DNA from: Symsagittifera roscoffensis
Lineage: Eukaryota; Xenacoelomorpha; Acoela; Convolutidae
DNA length: 64,000 nt
Assembly (NCBI RefSeq): GCF_963678635.1
Contig: NC_087063.1
Span: 64,897,290 to 64,961,289, forward strand
Direction of reading: 5' to 3'
The translations under genes and the position numbers were made by a program. The notes below the pieces were generated by a model. It was not told where the DNA came from and did no database searches. It was given only the letters and a program-made list of their open reading frames with translations. Shown piece by piece: positions 33,419 to 46,763 of the stretch. The first letter of the stretch is position 1. Each line of letters begins with the position of its first letter.

Positions 33419-33554
33419 ATGGTAAATGGTTTTCTCAAACAAAAAATTTTTTTTAAAAACACTCTAGGGTACACAATTCAATTCTCTCAGTAGACTACAA
33501 CTCAAATCAAGTGGTTTTACAAAATCTTCTTTGTTTGCGAAAACCATTTACCAT
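33419..33554. repeat. 25-bp-arm inverted repeat, copy 1
   Basis: ATGGTAAATGGTTTTCTCAA (33419 onward, 25 bp) is matched in inverse at 33530-33554 with one mismatch and an 86-base loop. Confidence 0.75.
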
Positions 33555-33774
33555 GTTTAACGTCAGTTCCGACCAGTTAAATCAAACTAATTATTTCCAG
33601 CGGAGTTTTGCCAGGATTGGGTCAACACTAGAAGGTCAACTCTGGTGGGTCAACTTACGTACTTTATTTACAGGTTACCGGGCGGTCATATTTAATTGGT
33701 ATGACTAATGCTAAAATACGCCAATTTTTTCCAAAATTCGAAATTTCAAAATTCGAAATTTCGAAAATCGAAAA

Positions 33775-34010
33775 GTACATAAAATCTATTATAATCGATT
33801 ATAATCGATTTCAATTGCTTGAAACATATCCTACAAAATAGTAGATTATAATTGACTATAATCAATTATAATTTTACTGAAGTTTAGCAACTTTTAATGA
33901 TGATTTCAAGAGATCATAATCGATTAATAATTGAATATCATAGATTTTTTCTTTCACAATTTCAATAAGTCAGCTACTAAAGTCATAATGTAAGCGATTA
34001 TTATCTCTTG
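33775..34010. repeat. ATTATAATCGATTATAAT-rich tract, copy 1
   Basis: TATTATAATCGATTATAATC and related words, as at 32661-32960. Repeated in copy 2 at about 41685-41920. Confidence 0.6.
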
Positions 34011-34392
34011 AAACTGGGCGCGGGATGGCCAGGGAATAACCCAAAGGGGAAAGAAAATACAAATTGATTCGTAAAGAAAGATTAAATTAACAACTGGAAT
34101 TCAAACTCGAAAAATTGACACAACTTGATTGCAGGTTAATTTTTCAAGCTTATAGCCAATTTGAGCTACACTGCCATCATCACAGATAAGGTTTTCAAAT
34201 GAAATGCGCATAAATTAATCCACGAGCATAGCTAAACACTTTCCACGCCCCAGCCAAAATTGATTGCCATTTTGAAATAAATGTACGTTTTAAAATTTGA
34301 ACTCTGGGAGTTGATGTCTTCGTCGGGGTTCAGTTTTATAGTTGGAAGCTGTTATTTGGATTAAATTACTGTTATTTAATCTGTTATTTTCT

Positions 34393-34540
34393 TCATTACG
34401 AGGCCAAACTGTGGGTTTTGTGATTTGTAAACGGATTCCGCTACAAGGACGCTCCCTCTGTTCTTCTTTTGTTCTTTCATTCCCTTTAATCATTCCGACA
34501 AAATTTTACCATGTTTACAGATTTGTATCTTGAATCCAGG
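34393..34540 (+). repeat. Dispersed repeat copy shared with 8965-9110
   Basis: ACGAGGCCAAACTGTGGG, ACGGATTCCGCTACAAGG and ATTCCGACAAAATTTTACC align with lectin intron 6. A further copy is at 42301-42448 through the tandem duplication. Confidence 0.6.
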
Positions 34541-35300
34541 AACATACAGACCTAAAATTGTGCACGTATCCACTGCACAGTTTGGATTCGTAATGTGGAA
34601 ATTGTTGTCAATAACGTTTTGTGATGTACAAAAACAGGAGACACATCGATTCAGTTTTTTTTTTCATTGACACATTCTTAGGGATTTTTAGGAAGGCGGG
34701 TCAATCATTTTTAGTGATGTATAGTTATAAGGACCAGTTGTTGGTTAAATCTTTGTAGGTCAACGAAGTTGAGCGAAATAAATTAACATAAAACTGTTCC
34801 TTTTGACATGAGAAAACATTTTTCATTCACTTTTAATACACTATTACGGCTTTGGTCAATTAAATTGGTTGTATTCTTCGACGTATTTTTCTTGCGCATC
34901 ATTCTGCTTAGCGCGCCCCTACCATTTGTCGTATAAATATTATCTTTTAGGTCAAGATGAATTTATTGATCCGACTTTTGAAGAATAGTTGTCCTCGGTG
35001 TTGTTTTTTTTTCTGACGAATTTCAATTTTTAAGTAGCCACTTTTGAATGGGCTTATGGCATCTTCACGCCTTGAGCTCAGGTTAAAAAATTGTTTCGTC
35101 TCTGATTATGTTTCGGTATGTATATTTACTTGGGAACTGAATATTACGTATATAATATTTTAGTCTCTTAACGCATTAACGGCGGTTTAATACGTCTCAA
35201 AAATTGTTCTAAGTTGATTTGAGACAATTCTTTTGGAACTTTTATTACGTTCTAACTACATTTTGTGCTTCAAATAGCTTGGTGAATGATTTCAAAAGAA

Positions 35301-37135
35301 ACCAGACTGCTCGTATCAGGGCGAAGCCCTGAATGTTCCGACTGCCTTTTAAGGTTTATGGAGCAGTAATAACATTAGAAAATTAAATGTAAGAAAAAAT
35401 AAAATTTTTTGAAATTTTTTATGAAAATCATCCCCCCACACGCCATTCAAAGTACAAAAGGATATATTTTGCTCCTTGTAACAAACCAATTATGGCAAAT
35501 AAGCTTCTTTTGACCAATTTGGAACGATTTCTAAGACGGATTAACTCTCCGCTTACGCGTTAATAGCGCGAAATATATCGCGCGTTAATTGTCCCAAATT
35601 GGCCAAAATGGCAATCTTTAAACCCCCGTAACTTCACGAAAAATGATCACAGGTAAAATATGTTTTCAAATTTGAGCTCAGGACAACAATACTTTTCGAA
35701 TGATATAAAAAAAATTCCGTCAAAAATGGCTGGTTAAAAAGTCGAAATTTGTCTGAAGAAAAAAAACCGACCCCGAGCACAAATATTCCGTTACTTTCGT
35801 ATCGAAAGTCGGAACAATAATCTAAGAAAGTGACGGCGCGATTTTATGAAAAAATTATCTTGCTAAACACGTCAATCATTTCTTAAGTTACTGCAGCCGT
35901 ATTCATTGCTAGCTAACCATCTGTTAAAAAAGTGTTCTTCGAGCTATTTGTTGTTTTACAGCAAATTATAGAATCTACTTCGGCCCACCAACCTTTGATA
36001 TCCTTGAAAACCTTAAGTTTTGCTTTCGTGGCATGTTCTAGTCCATAATGTTTGGAAGGTATCAAAAAATGTTTGGAAGAAGAATTTGGGAGAAAAAACA
36101 GTGAAAAGCAATAAATTAAATGTTTCTGATAATTGCAAAAAAGAAGAGCGATTTCACTCTTAAGTTTTTACAAGATTTCAGAAAATTTTCGAGCAAATTT
36201 TAAAAATTTATCTAAGGTTTCTTGAAAAGCTGTCTACCAACAAGTAGCAATTAAATTAAAGGTGATTTTAACAGAGACAACAATTTTTAAAACTGGTAAA
36301 TTCCAACAAACCTCATGAAGTGGCTTGAGATTGTGATTTTTTTTCCCTGAAGAACCGCGCCTCAAACCAAATTTAAGGTTTATGTAACAAAACTGCTGAA
36401 AAAAATTTCAAGTAACTACCAAAACTATATAGCAATTCAAGAGAAAGCAAAGCCCTCGACGGTTTGAATGTTTAATTCCACCTATAGCCATCAATTTTAA
36501 GCGAGTCAGTAAGAAACTACAGTGTGCCTACTATATAAAAAAAGATTTGTAACAACTAAAATTGACAAAAAATTGACTAGAGAGTTTTTAACAAAAAATT
36601 TACGCATAACATTTTGTTCCTACTTTCGTAACAAAAAAAACTGAATATTCATGCTCAGGAAGGTTTTTTTTCTTCAGACAAGTTTTGACTTACTAACTAA
36701 AGTTTACTGAAGAAATTCTTTTATATCAGCCGAAAGTTATTGTTGTCTTTAGTTCAAATTTAAAAAAATGTTTTACTTGTGATTAATTTTCATTAAGTTG
36801 AGGGGTTTAAAAATGGCCATTTTGGTCAATTTGGGACAATTTTTTTTGCGATATATTTCGTGCTCTAACGCGCAAGCGTAGATTTAATCCCTCATAAAAA
36901 ACGTTCCAAATTGGTTAATTAAGGCTACTTGTCATAATTTTCATGTTACTCGGAGCGAAATCTATCTTTTTGTAATTTAGATGGCGTGTGAGAAGATGAT
37001 TTAAAAACTCAATTTTTTTTTTTGAAAAACTCATTTGCTTTTAAAATCATTTTCTTTAAAAGCGAATACTGCTTCAAAGACCTTTTAAGACAGTCTGAAC
37101 TTTCAGGGCTCCGCCCTGATACGAGCAGTCTTTTA
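35301..37135 (+). mobile_element. Complete foldback element, about 500-bp inverted arms
   Basis: The left arm 35306-35818 starts AGACTGCTCGTATCAGGGCG and the right arm about 36600-37133 ends GCCCTGATACGAGCAGTCTT. Both contain the mirrored inner landmarks TTGTCTGAAGAAAAAAAACC and CTTTCGTA...GAACAAT. The 0.8-kb centre has no protein domain. Each terminus carries a 15-bp hairpin (CAGGGC, 3-nt loop, GCCCTG). Confidence 0.7.
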
Positions 37136-37382
37136 ATTCTGTTATTCTATTTCTTATCAAAAAGTTACTGTATCGTAGATGCAAAGTAGATAGAACTAAT
37201 AGCTCTGTTATAAGGAACGCCAACATGTATTATTGATTCTCTTGCAAATCAGTATAAAAATACCTATAAAAAATGCAGTATGCAAGAAACTCTGCTCAAG
37301 ATTGATCAAGTGGTGCTACTCCCACACGAGTCGATCCCTTAAAAGACTATTTGAATGCAAAACAAACCGATTTAAAAGCCAT

Positions 37383-37816
37383 ATATCAGTCCTGAATGTT
37401 CCGACTGCGGTAAGGCCAATCAAAAACTTTTTTTTCGTTGAATAATTTCCAAAATTGTAGAGGAAAAGAAAGAACTTTTTTTTCCACTTTTTCATCATTT
37501 CAACTTCCACACGCTATGTAAAATACTAAGAGTGTGTTTTGTCTCTCGTATTGTAATAATAGGATTAAATTGCTGGCCTCAATTCAATTTGGAACAGAAT
37601 AATTAGCTTCTTACGCGTGTTATGAATACGCAAAATATTGGACTTTAATTATGCTAAACTGGACAAATTACCAGTTTCAAACCCCCGTAACTTTACGGAA
37701 AACAATCACGTTATAAAAGTTTCGTCATATACGCTGGTTAACAAGTCGAAATTGACTGAGTAAAAAAACCACATCAAGCAGAAATTTTCCGCACTTTCTT
37801 CGAAAGTCGGAACAAT
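37383..37816 (+). repeat. Second foldback left arm in copy 1
   Basis: Starts ATCAGTCCTGAATGTTCCGA, with the hairpin partly deleted compared with copy 2 at 44789-44803, and ends at GTCGGAACAATAC. No right arm was identified nearby. Confidence 0.5.
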
Positions 37817-39302
37817 ACATGACAATTCTCCATTTTCTAATCTTGCTGCTAAACTACTAAAATTGACCTCAAGAAGAGGTTACAACAACGGAGGTCACAA
37901 AAATAAATAAGACTTGTATTTGCGCTTTGCCAGAACGTTTCAGCATAATAGGTCAAGTTTTCAAGCTTTTTCTGAAAAAACTCAGCTCCTAACTAATCGA
38001 TTGGTGCTTTTCTTAGTTAAATCCAGCATATGCATTAGCTAATGCAGCTTATGAGAATAAAGTGCACACAAAGATTGTCTTCCAATTTTTAGCCAGTCAA
38101 GCAAGCTAACATTGCGCGAAATAATCTTTAAAAAAATTTGCAAAAAATAAAAGGAACCAGTGAAGCTACTATTTTTATTTAAAAACTTTTAAGCATGGCT
38201 TTTTTGTAGTTTCATTATGTTTTGATAATTCTACAGGTTTTTTCAAAAAATTTAAGCTTGGTAGTATTTTGTTGTCATCGCTGTTTTTCAAACAAATATC
38301 TTTTCGAGTCGCGTATGCACGAAGAGCACCAACCCAAATAGAACGTCATTTTTTCAATCAAATCAATCATTTGAGCCATACAATTTCGTATAATTGCAAT
38401 TACTGTTTGAAGGAAATGAAACAGTTATATCAATATTTTAAATGACATTATGCGAAAAAAAATAGAATTGAATTGTTGTGACAATATGCATGGCTAGCAG
38501 GTACTCAGGATATAAAGTGATCATCAGGCGCTGAGAAACGCTGAAATGCGATCGACAGCTTTTTAAATTTTTTAAGAAACTGAATTTGAAAAACGTGATA
38601 TTTTGAACTGGCCGATATCAATGTTAACTTGTAATTTTTCTGGAAAATAAAAAAATTTAAAAATGGAATTCTTACAAACGCGCGCAAAAAAAGTTGGTTT
38701 TTACGTTATTTCTGAGGGATTACATTTGTATGCAGTTATTTACACAAATTAATCTTTTAATTCAGTTTTCTCAAGTAAAATAGTTTTTTCTCAAATCTGG
38801 GCTATACTCAAAGTTAGTTTTAAAAAATCATATTTTCTCATCCCCCCTAAATCGGTTTGGTAGGAAATTGTACGGTTGATCCATGTCTTTTCAAGCAAGT
38901 AAAAACCAAGCGTGATGGGATCGATAGTTCATTGAATTCCTTAAATTTCCAGTATTCCTTAATTCTAGTAACCTACATACAGTGGTCTTACTCATTTTAA
39001 AATAAAGAACTCTATCGGGCAATTATACAAACAAAAGTGTTCATGATGGAAGCGAACGAAGAAGACATGCAAACTAATGTATAAATGCAGTACGCAGTAG
39101 AAGATTGCGTGGGGAGGGTGACTGAAAGTCGCTATCTTAGAGCTTTTCCATAAGAAAGTTACATTTTAAATAGGCTCTGAAAATATTACAAGACAAGGAC
39201 TTTTTCTTAAAGAAAAATGTAAGACAGTGACTTCTCTTACACAAAAAGTTTAAGATAGGAAATTTTGTCCCAAAAACATTTTCGGATGTTTTTCCAACTT
39301 TT

Positions 39303-39665
39303 TCAAGCAGATTGAAAAATATCCGCTGCCGCAGAGTAAAATAACGGAAACTCAGAGGCTAAACGACTCGTTTCGCAAAGTGAATGTACTGAAAAGCCCA
39401 CTAACTTTAAAAACTTAGTTGTTTTGCTCATTACTATAAATTTCGGCGATATGAACCTGAACACCTCATACAACACGTCCGTAGCTATATGACCAGTTTC
39501 ATCAAAATTGAACTTTTTATTGTCTACAAAATAATATAAAACCGCTAAAAACGTATAATATGGAGGTTCATAGAAAAAATTCAAAATTTCAGATTTGGAT
39601 TTTTTTGTTCGATACATTATAACTACTATTTGAAAATTTTCACATGCATGATTTTGAAAAACCAA
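39303..39665 (-). pseudogene. 120-residue open frame, unidentified, copy 1
   Basis: Reads MVFQNHACENFQIVV...AADIFQSA. In copy 2 the same stretch is split by a one-base change in a T run (7 T here, 6 T near 47062). Upstream, copy 1 has a stop (TAA) where copy 2 has TAC and stays open for about 65 more residues. No signal peptide or domain was recognised. It may be a decayed gene, or chance. Confidence 0.2.
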
Positions 39666-41327
39666 ATTCCAAAAATGGTTTTATCTGTTTTTTTTTCTTA
39701 CTAATCTTATAAAAAGTTCTACGATAGCGGAATTTTTTGTAGCATGGTTAACCTGTTCATCTTGCTTTTCTCCCCTCAAATCGGTTGGGGGGAGGGAGAT
39801 TGTACGAGTGGTCAATATCTTGGTAGTCAATTGGGTCCTTTCTGTTATACGGTCCAAAGTTCAAAATATTGCCTGATTCTGATTGGATGAAATTAACAAG
39901 GCGAAGAAAAACTGAAGCTGAATTTCAAACATACTAGCTCGTTCAAAGTTTTGGTAATTTTGGGCCGCGTAAAAGAAAATACTCAACCAAGCGTGGCAGG
40001 ACCAATAGTTGAGCAAAGTCCTTATAATTCCAGCATTCCTTAATTCAAGTAATCTACATCTAGTGGTATTATTCTTTTAAATATCAAAAACAACAAACAC
40101 TATAGGTTAAGTATACAAACAAAAATGTTCATAATCGAAAGTTGAGAAAAAGACGTGCAAAATGATAATTAATATTTAAAAAGAAAAAACTGAATTATCT
40201 TATATTTTGTACAAAAAAGACTGATACTGCTCAACCACAGAAAATTATTAACCTGAGTCCTAATTCTTATCATTTTTTTTGAAGGACAAAACTTACTTTG
40301 TTTCATCTTGATTTTTAGAAGATAAAAACAGTTATAGCTAATTGGAACAAAAATTGAATAAATATAAACATGAATAAATGAAATTTTTTTCTCCAGTGGG
40401 CTTTAGATAGGCACGACGCACGAACTTAAATTACGGATTTTTTTTGTTATTTTTACGCTTTATGGCAACCTCCACGTACATTAAGCATTTTGTTAATTTA
40501 TGAAAATCATATCTTGCGAGGTTAGAAACGTTGCGCCAAATTGATATGAACACACTTAGCACCTCTCATCGCCTTTTTGAACTTTTCGCTAAAAGAGCAT
40601 TGGAGCTAGCATTTGACATATTTATGTTCATTACAGTTCATTCTAGTGTATATTATATCAATTTAACTGTTAGTGAGTGTTATTGCAAGAGGTTTGTTAA
40701 AAACTTCCGAGAAGCCACAAAATGGGGTCAATAATCTTGATTATTTTTGGAGCTTTTTGGGGCTACTGAAAAAAATAAGACAGCATTAAAAAATTACGAA
40801 AAAAAATGATCTTAAATCAACAAAAAAACAAGCACAAGAAAGAAAAACTGCGAGCGAATTTTCAAAAAGATGATCATTTGATAAAACAAGTTAACAAAGA
40901 AAATGATTCCTGTTTATAGCTGCCTAAAAAAACTGTAACGACCGAGCTTTTACCGTACTTTGACTTCCAGCATGATGAAATGAAAATCTGAAAATGAAAA
41001 TGAAACAACAAAATATGTTGTTCAATGTTGTGCTCTTGTTCTACTATGATCTCCCTGATCCTTTTCTTGTTCGGTGCCTCGCGATGGAGGTTGGTGCAGG
41101 CGAAGAGGGTGACCGAAGAGTTGGGTGCCCTGAGCTATGCTTTATCAAAAAAATTTGGGGGGTTTAAGCCAAATTGATCTAAATTAAAAAGGGGCGAATT
41201 CTGAATTTGGGATATCTTCTGAAATTTTTGATTCTAAACTTTTTTTCGTATCAAAACAGATTAATTACATTTTGCTCTACGATTTGAAATACAGCTGAAA
41301 ACATCTTGGTCGGCGCGTGCAGTAAAA

Positions 41328-41462
41328 ATGGTAAATGGTTTTCTCAAACAAAATTTTTTTTTTAAAACACTCTAGGGTACACAATTCAATTCTCCCAGTA
41401 GACTACAACTCAAATCAAGTGGTTTTACAAAATCTTCTTTGTTTGCGAAAACCATTTACCAT
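41328..41462. repeat. 25-bp-arm inverted repeat, copy 2
   Basis: The same hairpin as 33419-33554, both arms preserved in the duplicated unit. Confidence 0.75.
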
Positions 41463-44400
41463 GTTTACTGTCAGTTCCGACCAGTTAAATCAAACTAATT
41501 ATTTCCAGCGGAGTTTTGCCAGGATTGGGTCAACTCTAGAAGGTCAACTCTGGTGGGTCAACTTACGTACTTTATTTACAGGTTACCGGGCGGTCATATT
41601 TAATTGGTATGACTAATGCTAAAATACGCCAATTTTTTCCAAAATTCGAAATTTCAAAATTCGAAATTTCGAAAATCGAAAAGTACATAAAATCTATTAT
41701 AATCGATTATAATCGATTTCAATTGCTTGAAACATATCCTACAAAATAGTAGATTATAATTGACTATAATCAATTATAATTTTACTGAAGTTTAGCAACT
41801 TTTAATGATGATTTCAAGAGATCATAATCGATTAATAATTGAATATCATAGATTTTTTCTTTCACAATTTCAATAAGTCAGCTACTAAAGTCATAATGTA
41901 AGCGATTATTATCTCTTGAAACTGGGCGCGGGATGGCCAGGGAACAACCCAAAGGGGAAAGAAAATACAAATTGATTCGTAAAGAAAGATTAAATTAACA
42001 ACTGGAATTCAAACTCGAAAAATTGACACAACTTGATTGCAGGTTAATTTTTCAAGCTTATAGCCAATTTGAGCTACACTGCCATCATCACAGATAAGGT
42101 TTTCAAATGAAATGCGCATAAATTAATCCACGAGCATAGCTAAACACTTTCCACGCCCCAGCCAAAATTGATTGCCATTTTGAAATAAATGTACGTTTTA
42201 AAATTTGAACTCTGGGAGTTGATGTCTTCGTCGGGGTTCAGTTTTATAGTTGGAAGCTGTTATTTGGATTAAATTACTGTTATTTAATCTGTTATTTTCT
42301 TCATTACGAGGCCAAACTGTGGGTTTTGTGAAATGTAAACGGATTCCGCTACAAGGACGCTCCCTCTGTTCTTCTTTTGTTCTTTCATTCCCTTTAATCA
42401 TTCCGACAGAATTTTACCATGTTTACAGATTTGTATCTTGAATCCAGGAACATACAGACCTAAAATTGTGCACGTATCCACTGCACAGTTTGGATTCGTA
42501 ATGTGGAAATTGTTGTCAATAACGTTTTGTGATGTACAAAAACAGGAGACACATTGATTCAGTTTTTTTTTTCATTGACACATTCTTAGGGATTTTAGGA
42601 AGGCGGGTCAATCATTTTTAGTGATGTATAGTTATAAGGACCAGTTGTTGGTTAAATCTTTGTAGGTCAACGAAGTTGAGCGAAATAAACTAACATAAAA
42701 CTGTCCTTTTGACAAGAGAAAATATTTTTCATTCACTTTTAATACACTATTACGGCTTTGGTCAGTTAATTGGTTGTATTCTTCAACGCATTTTTCTTGC
42801 GCATCATTCTGCTTAGCGCGCCCCTACCATTTGTCGTATAAATATTATCTTTTAGGTCAAGATGAATTTATTGATCCGACTTTTGAAGATTAGTTGTCCT
42901 CGGTGTTGTTTTTTTTTCTGACGAATTTCAATTTTTAAGTAGCCACTTTTGAATGGGCTTATGGCATCTTCACGCCTTGAGCTCAGGTTAAAAAATTGTT
43001 TCGTCTCTGATTATGTTTCGGTATGTATATTTACTTGGGAACTTAATTTAACGTATATAAAATTTTAGTCTCTTAACGCATTAACGGCGGTTTAATACGT
43101 CTCAAAAATTGTTCTAAGTTGATTTGAGACAATTCTTTTGGAACTTTTATTACGTTCTAACTATATTTTGTGCTTTAAATAGCTTGGTGGATGATTGCAA
43201 AAGAAAAAATCTAGGAAAGTGACGGCGCGATTTTATGAAAAAATTATCTTGCTAAACACGTCAATCATTTCTTAAGTTAATGCAGCCGTATTCATTGCTA
43301 GTTAACCATCTGTTAAAAATTGTTCTTCGAGCTATTTGTTGTTTTCCAGCAAATTATAGCATCTACTTCGGCCCACCAACCTTTGATATCCTTGAAAACC
43401 TTAAACAATCTGGCTAAATCTTGAAGCAAAGTTTTGCTTTCGTGGCATGTTCTAGTCCATAATGTTTGGAAGGTATCAAAAAATAATTGGAAGAAGAATT
43501 TGGGAAAAAAAACAAAGAAAAGCAAAAAATTAAATGTTTCTGATATTTGCAAAAAAGAAGAGCGATTTCACTCTTAAGTTTTTACCAGATTTCAGAAAGT
43601 TTTCGACCAAATTTTAAAACTTTATCTAAGGTTTCTTGAAAAGTTGTCTACCAACAAGTAGCAATTAAATTAAATGTGATTTTAACAGAGACAACAACTT
43701 TAAAACTGGTAAATTTCAATAAACCTCATGAAGTGGCCTGAGATTGTGATTTTTTTCCTGAAGAACCGCGCCTCAAACCAAATTTAAGGTTTATGTAACA
43801 AAACTTCTGAAAAAGTTTTCAAGTAACTACCAAAACTTTATAGCAATTCAAGAGAAAGCAAAGCCCTCGACGGTTTGAATGTTTAATTCTACCTAAAGCC
43901 ATCAATTTTAGGCGAGTCAGTAAGAAACTACAGTATGCGTACTATAAAAAAAAAGATTCGTAACAGCTATAATTGACAAAAAATTGACTGGAAAGTTTTT
44001 AACAAAAAATTTACGCATAACATATTGTTCCTACTTTCGTAACAAAAAACCTTAATATTCATGCTCAGGAAGGTTTTTTTCTTCAGACAAGTTTCGACTT
44101 ACTAGCTAAAATTTACTGAAGAAATTCTTTTATATCAGCCGAAAGTTATTGTTGTCTTTAGTTCAAATTTAAAAAAATTTTGTTGATTAATTTTCATTAA
44201 GTTGGGAGGGTTTAAAAATGGCCATTTTGGTCAATTTGGGACAATTTACTTGCGATATATTTCGTGCTCTTAACGCGCAACCGTAGATTTAATCCCTCAT
44301 AAAAAAACGTTCCACATTGGTTAATTCAGGCTTCTTGTCATAATTTTCATGCTACTCGGAGCGAAATCTATCTTTTTGTAATTTAGATGGCGTGTGAGAA

Positions 44401-44479
44401 GATGATTTAAAAACTCTAAATTTTTTTTTAAACTCATTTGCTTTTAAAATCATTTTCTTTAAAAGCGAATACTGCTTCA

Positions 44480-44540
44480 AAGACCTTATGAGACAGTAAG
44501 AACTTTCAGGGCTTCGCCCTGATACGAGCAGTCTTTTAAT
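44480..44540 (+). repeat. Surviving right terminus of the foldback element, copy 2
   Basis: CTTTCAGGGCTTCGCCCTGA followed by TACGAGCAGTC. The left arm of this element is missing in copy 2, leaving a one-armed remnant. Confidence 0.6.
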
Positions 44541-45124
44541 TCTGTTATTCTACGCCTAATCAAAAAGTTAGTGTATCGTAGATGCAAAGTAGATAGAACT
44601 AATAGCTCTGTTATAAGGAACGCCAATTTGTATTATTGATTCTCTTGCAAATCAGTATAAAAATACCTATAAAAATGCAGTATGCAAGAAACTCTGCTCA
44701 AGATTGATCAAGTGGTGCTACTCCCACACGAGTCGATCCCTTAAAAGACGATTTGAATTCAAAACAAACCGAGTTAAAAGCCATATATCAGGGCGAAGTC
44801 CTGAATGTTCCGACTGCGGTAAGGCCAATCAAAAAATTTTTTTCGTTGAATAATTTCCAAAATTGTAGAGAAAAAGAAAGAATTTTTTGTCCTATTTTTC
44901 TTCATTTCAACCTCCACACGCTATGTAAAATACTAAGAGTGTGTTTAGTCTCTCGTATTGTAATAATAGGAAAATATTGGACTTTAATTATGCTAAACTG
45001 GACAAATTACCAGTTTCAAACCCCCGTAACCTTACGGAAAACAATCACGTTATAAAAGTTTCGTCATATACGCTGGTTAACAAGTCGAAATTGACTGAGT
45101 AAAAAAACCACATCAAGCAGAAAT

Positions 45125-45273
45125 GTCACTTGGTCTATCCTCTTCAGATATGTTATACAAAATGTCAGATAAATTCAATGATAACTATTAAAAATGTGTT
45201 TCTTCATTTTCTGTATTTTTGCATTTAATTGTCTGAAGAAATAAATTCTTCTTCTTCTTCTTCTTCTTCTATA
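45125..45273 (+). mobile_element. Retroposon-like insertion with (CTT)n tail
   Basis: Present only in copy 2 of the tandem duplication. It replaces a few tens of bases of foldback sequence and ends GTCTGAAGAAATAAATT followed by eight CTT units. An AATAAA next to a short simple-repeat tail is typical of the 3' end of a truncated non-LTR element or SINE. Confidence 0.5.
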
Positions 45274-46763
45274 AATGACAATTCTCGATTTTCTAATCCT
45301 GCTCCTAAACTACTAAAATTGTCCTCAAGAAGAGGTTAAAACCACGGTGGTCACAAAAATAAATCAGACTTGTATTTGCACTTTGCCAGAACGTTTCAGC
45401 ATAATAGGACAAGTTTTCAAGCTATTTCTGAAAAAACTGAGCTCCTAACTAATCGAGTGCTTTTCTTTGTTAAATCCAGCATATGCATTAGCAAATGCAG
45501 CTTATGAGAATAAAGTGCACACAAAGGTTGCCTTCCAATTTTTAGCCAGTTAAGCAAGCTAACATTGCGTGAAATAATCTTTAAAAAAATTGCAAAAAAT
45601 AAAAGGAACCAGTGAAGCTACTAAATTTATTAAAAAACCTTTAAGCATGGCTTTTTTGTAGTTTCATTATGTTTTGATAACTTTACAGGTTTTTTCATAA
45701 AATTTAAGCTTGGTAGTATCTTGTTGTCATTGCTGTTTTTCAAACAAATATCTCTTCGAGTCGCGTATACACGAAGAGCACCAACCAAAAAAGAACGTCA
45801 TTTTTTCAATCAAATCAATCATTTGAGCCATACAATTTCGTATAATTGCAATTACTGTTTGAAGGAAATGAAACAGTTAGATCAATTTTTTAAATGACAT
45901 TATGCGAAAAAAAAATAGAATTGAATTTTTGTGACAATATGCATGGCTAGCTGGTACTCAGGATATAAAGTGATCATCAGGCGCTGAGAAACGCTGAAAT
46001 GCGATCGGCTTCTTTTTAAATTTTATAAGAAATTGAATTTGAAAAACCTGATATTTTGAACTGGCCGATATCAATGTTAGCATGTAATTTTTCTGGAAAA
46101 TAAATAAAAATAAAAATGGAATTCTTACTAACGCGCGCAAAAAAAGTTGGTTTTTACGTTATTTCTGAGGGATTACATTTGTATGCAGTTATTTACACAA
46201 ATTAATCTTTTAATTCAGTTTTCTCAAGTAAAATAGTTAATTTGAAACGAATCTGGGCTATACTCAAAGTTAGTTTTAAAAAATCATATTTTCTCATCCC
46301 CCCTAAATCGGTTTGGTAGGAAATTGTACGGTTGATCCATGTCTTTTCAAGCAAGTAAAAACCAAGCGTGATGGGATCGATAGTTCATTGAATTCCTTAA
46401 ATTTCCAGTATTCCTTAATTCTAGTAACCTACATACAGTGGTCTTACTCATTTTAATATAAAGAACTCTATCGGGCAATTATACAAACAAAAGTGTTCAT
46501 GATGGAAACTAACGAAGAAGACATGCAAACTAATGTATAAATGCAGTATGCAGTAGAGGATTTAGGGAGGGGGGGGGGGTGACTGAAAGTCGCTATCTTA
46601 GAGCTTTTCCATAAGAAAGTTACATTTTAAATAGGCTCTGAAAATATTACAAGGCAAGGACTTTTTCTTAAAGAAAAATGTAAGACAGTGACTTCTCTTA
46701 CACAAAAAGTTTAAGATAGGAACTTTTGTCCCAAAAACATTTTCGGATGTTTTTCCAACTTTT

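Larger units (their letters stand above)
33105..41013 (+). repeat. Direct tandem duplication, copy 1 (7.9 kb)
   Basis: Starts TATGTTGTTCAATGTTGTGC and ends GAAAATGAAACAACAAAA. Copy 2 begins at the next base with the same start word. The copies look about 97-99% identical outside indels. Copy 1 carries a complete foldback element at 35301-37135. No confident gene lies inside: open frames at 33511-33708, 34342-34533, 39303-39665 (minus) and 40531-40734 have no recognisable domain. Confidence 0.92.
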
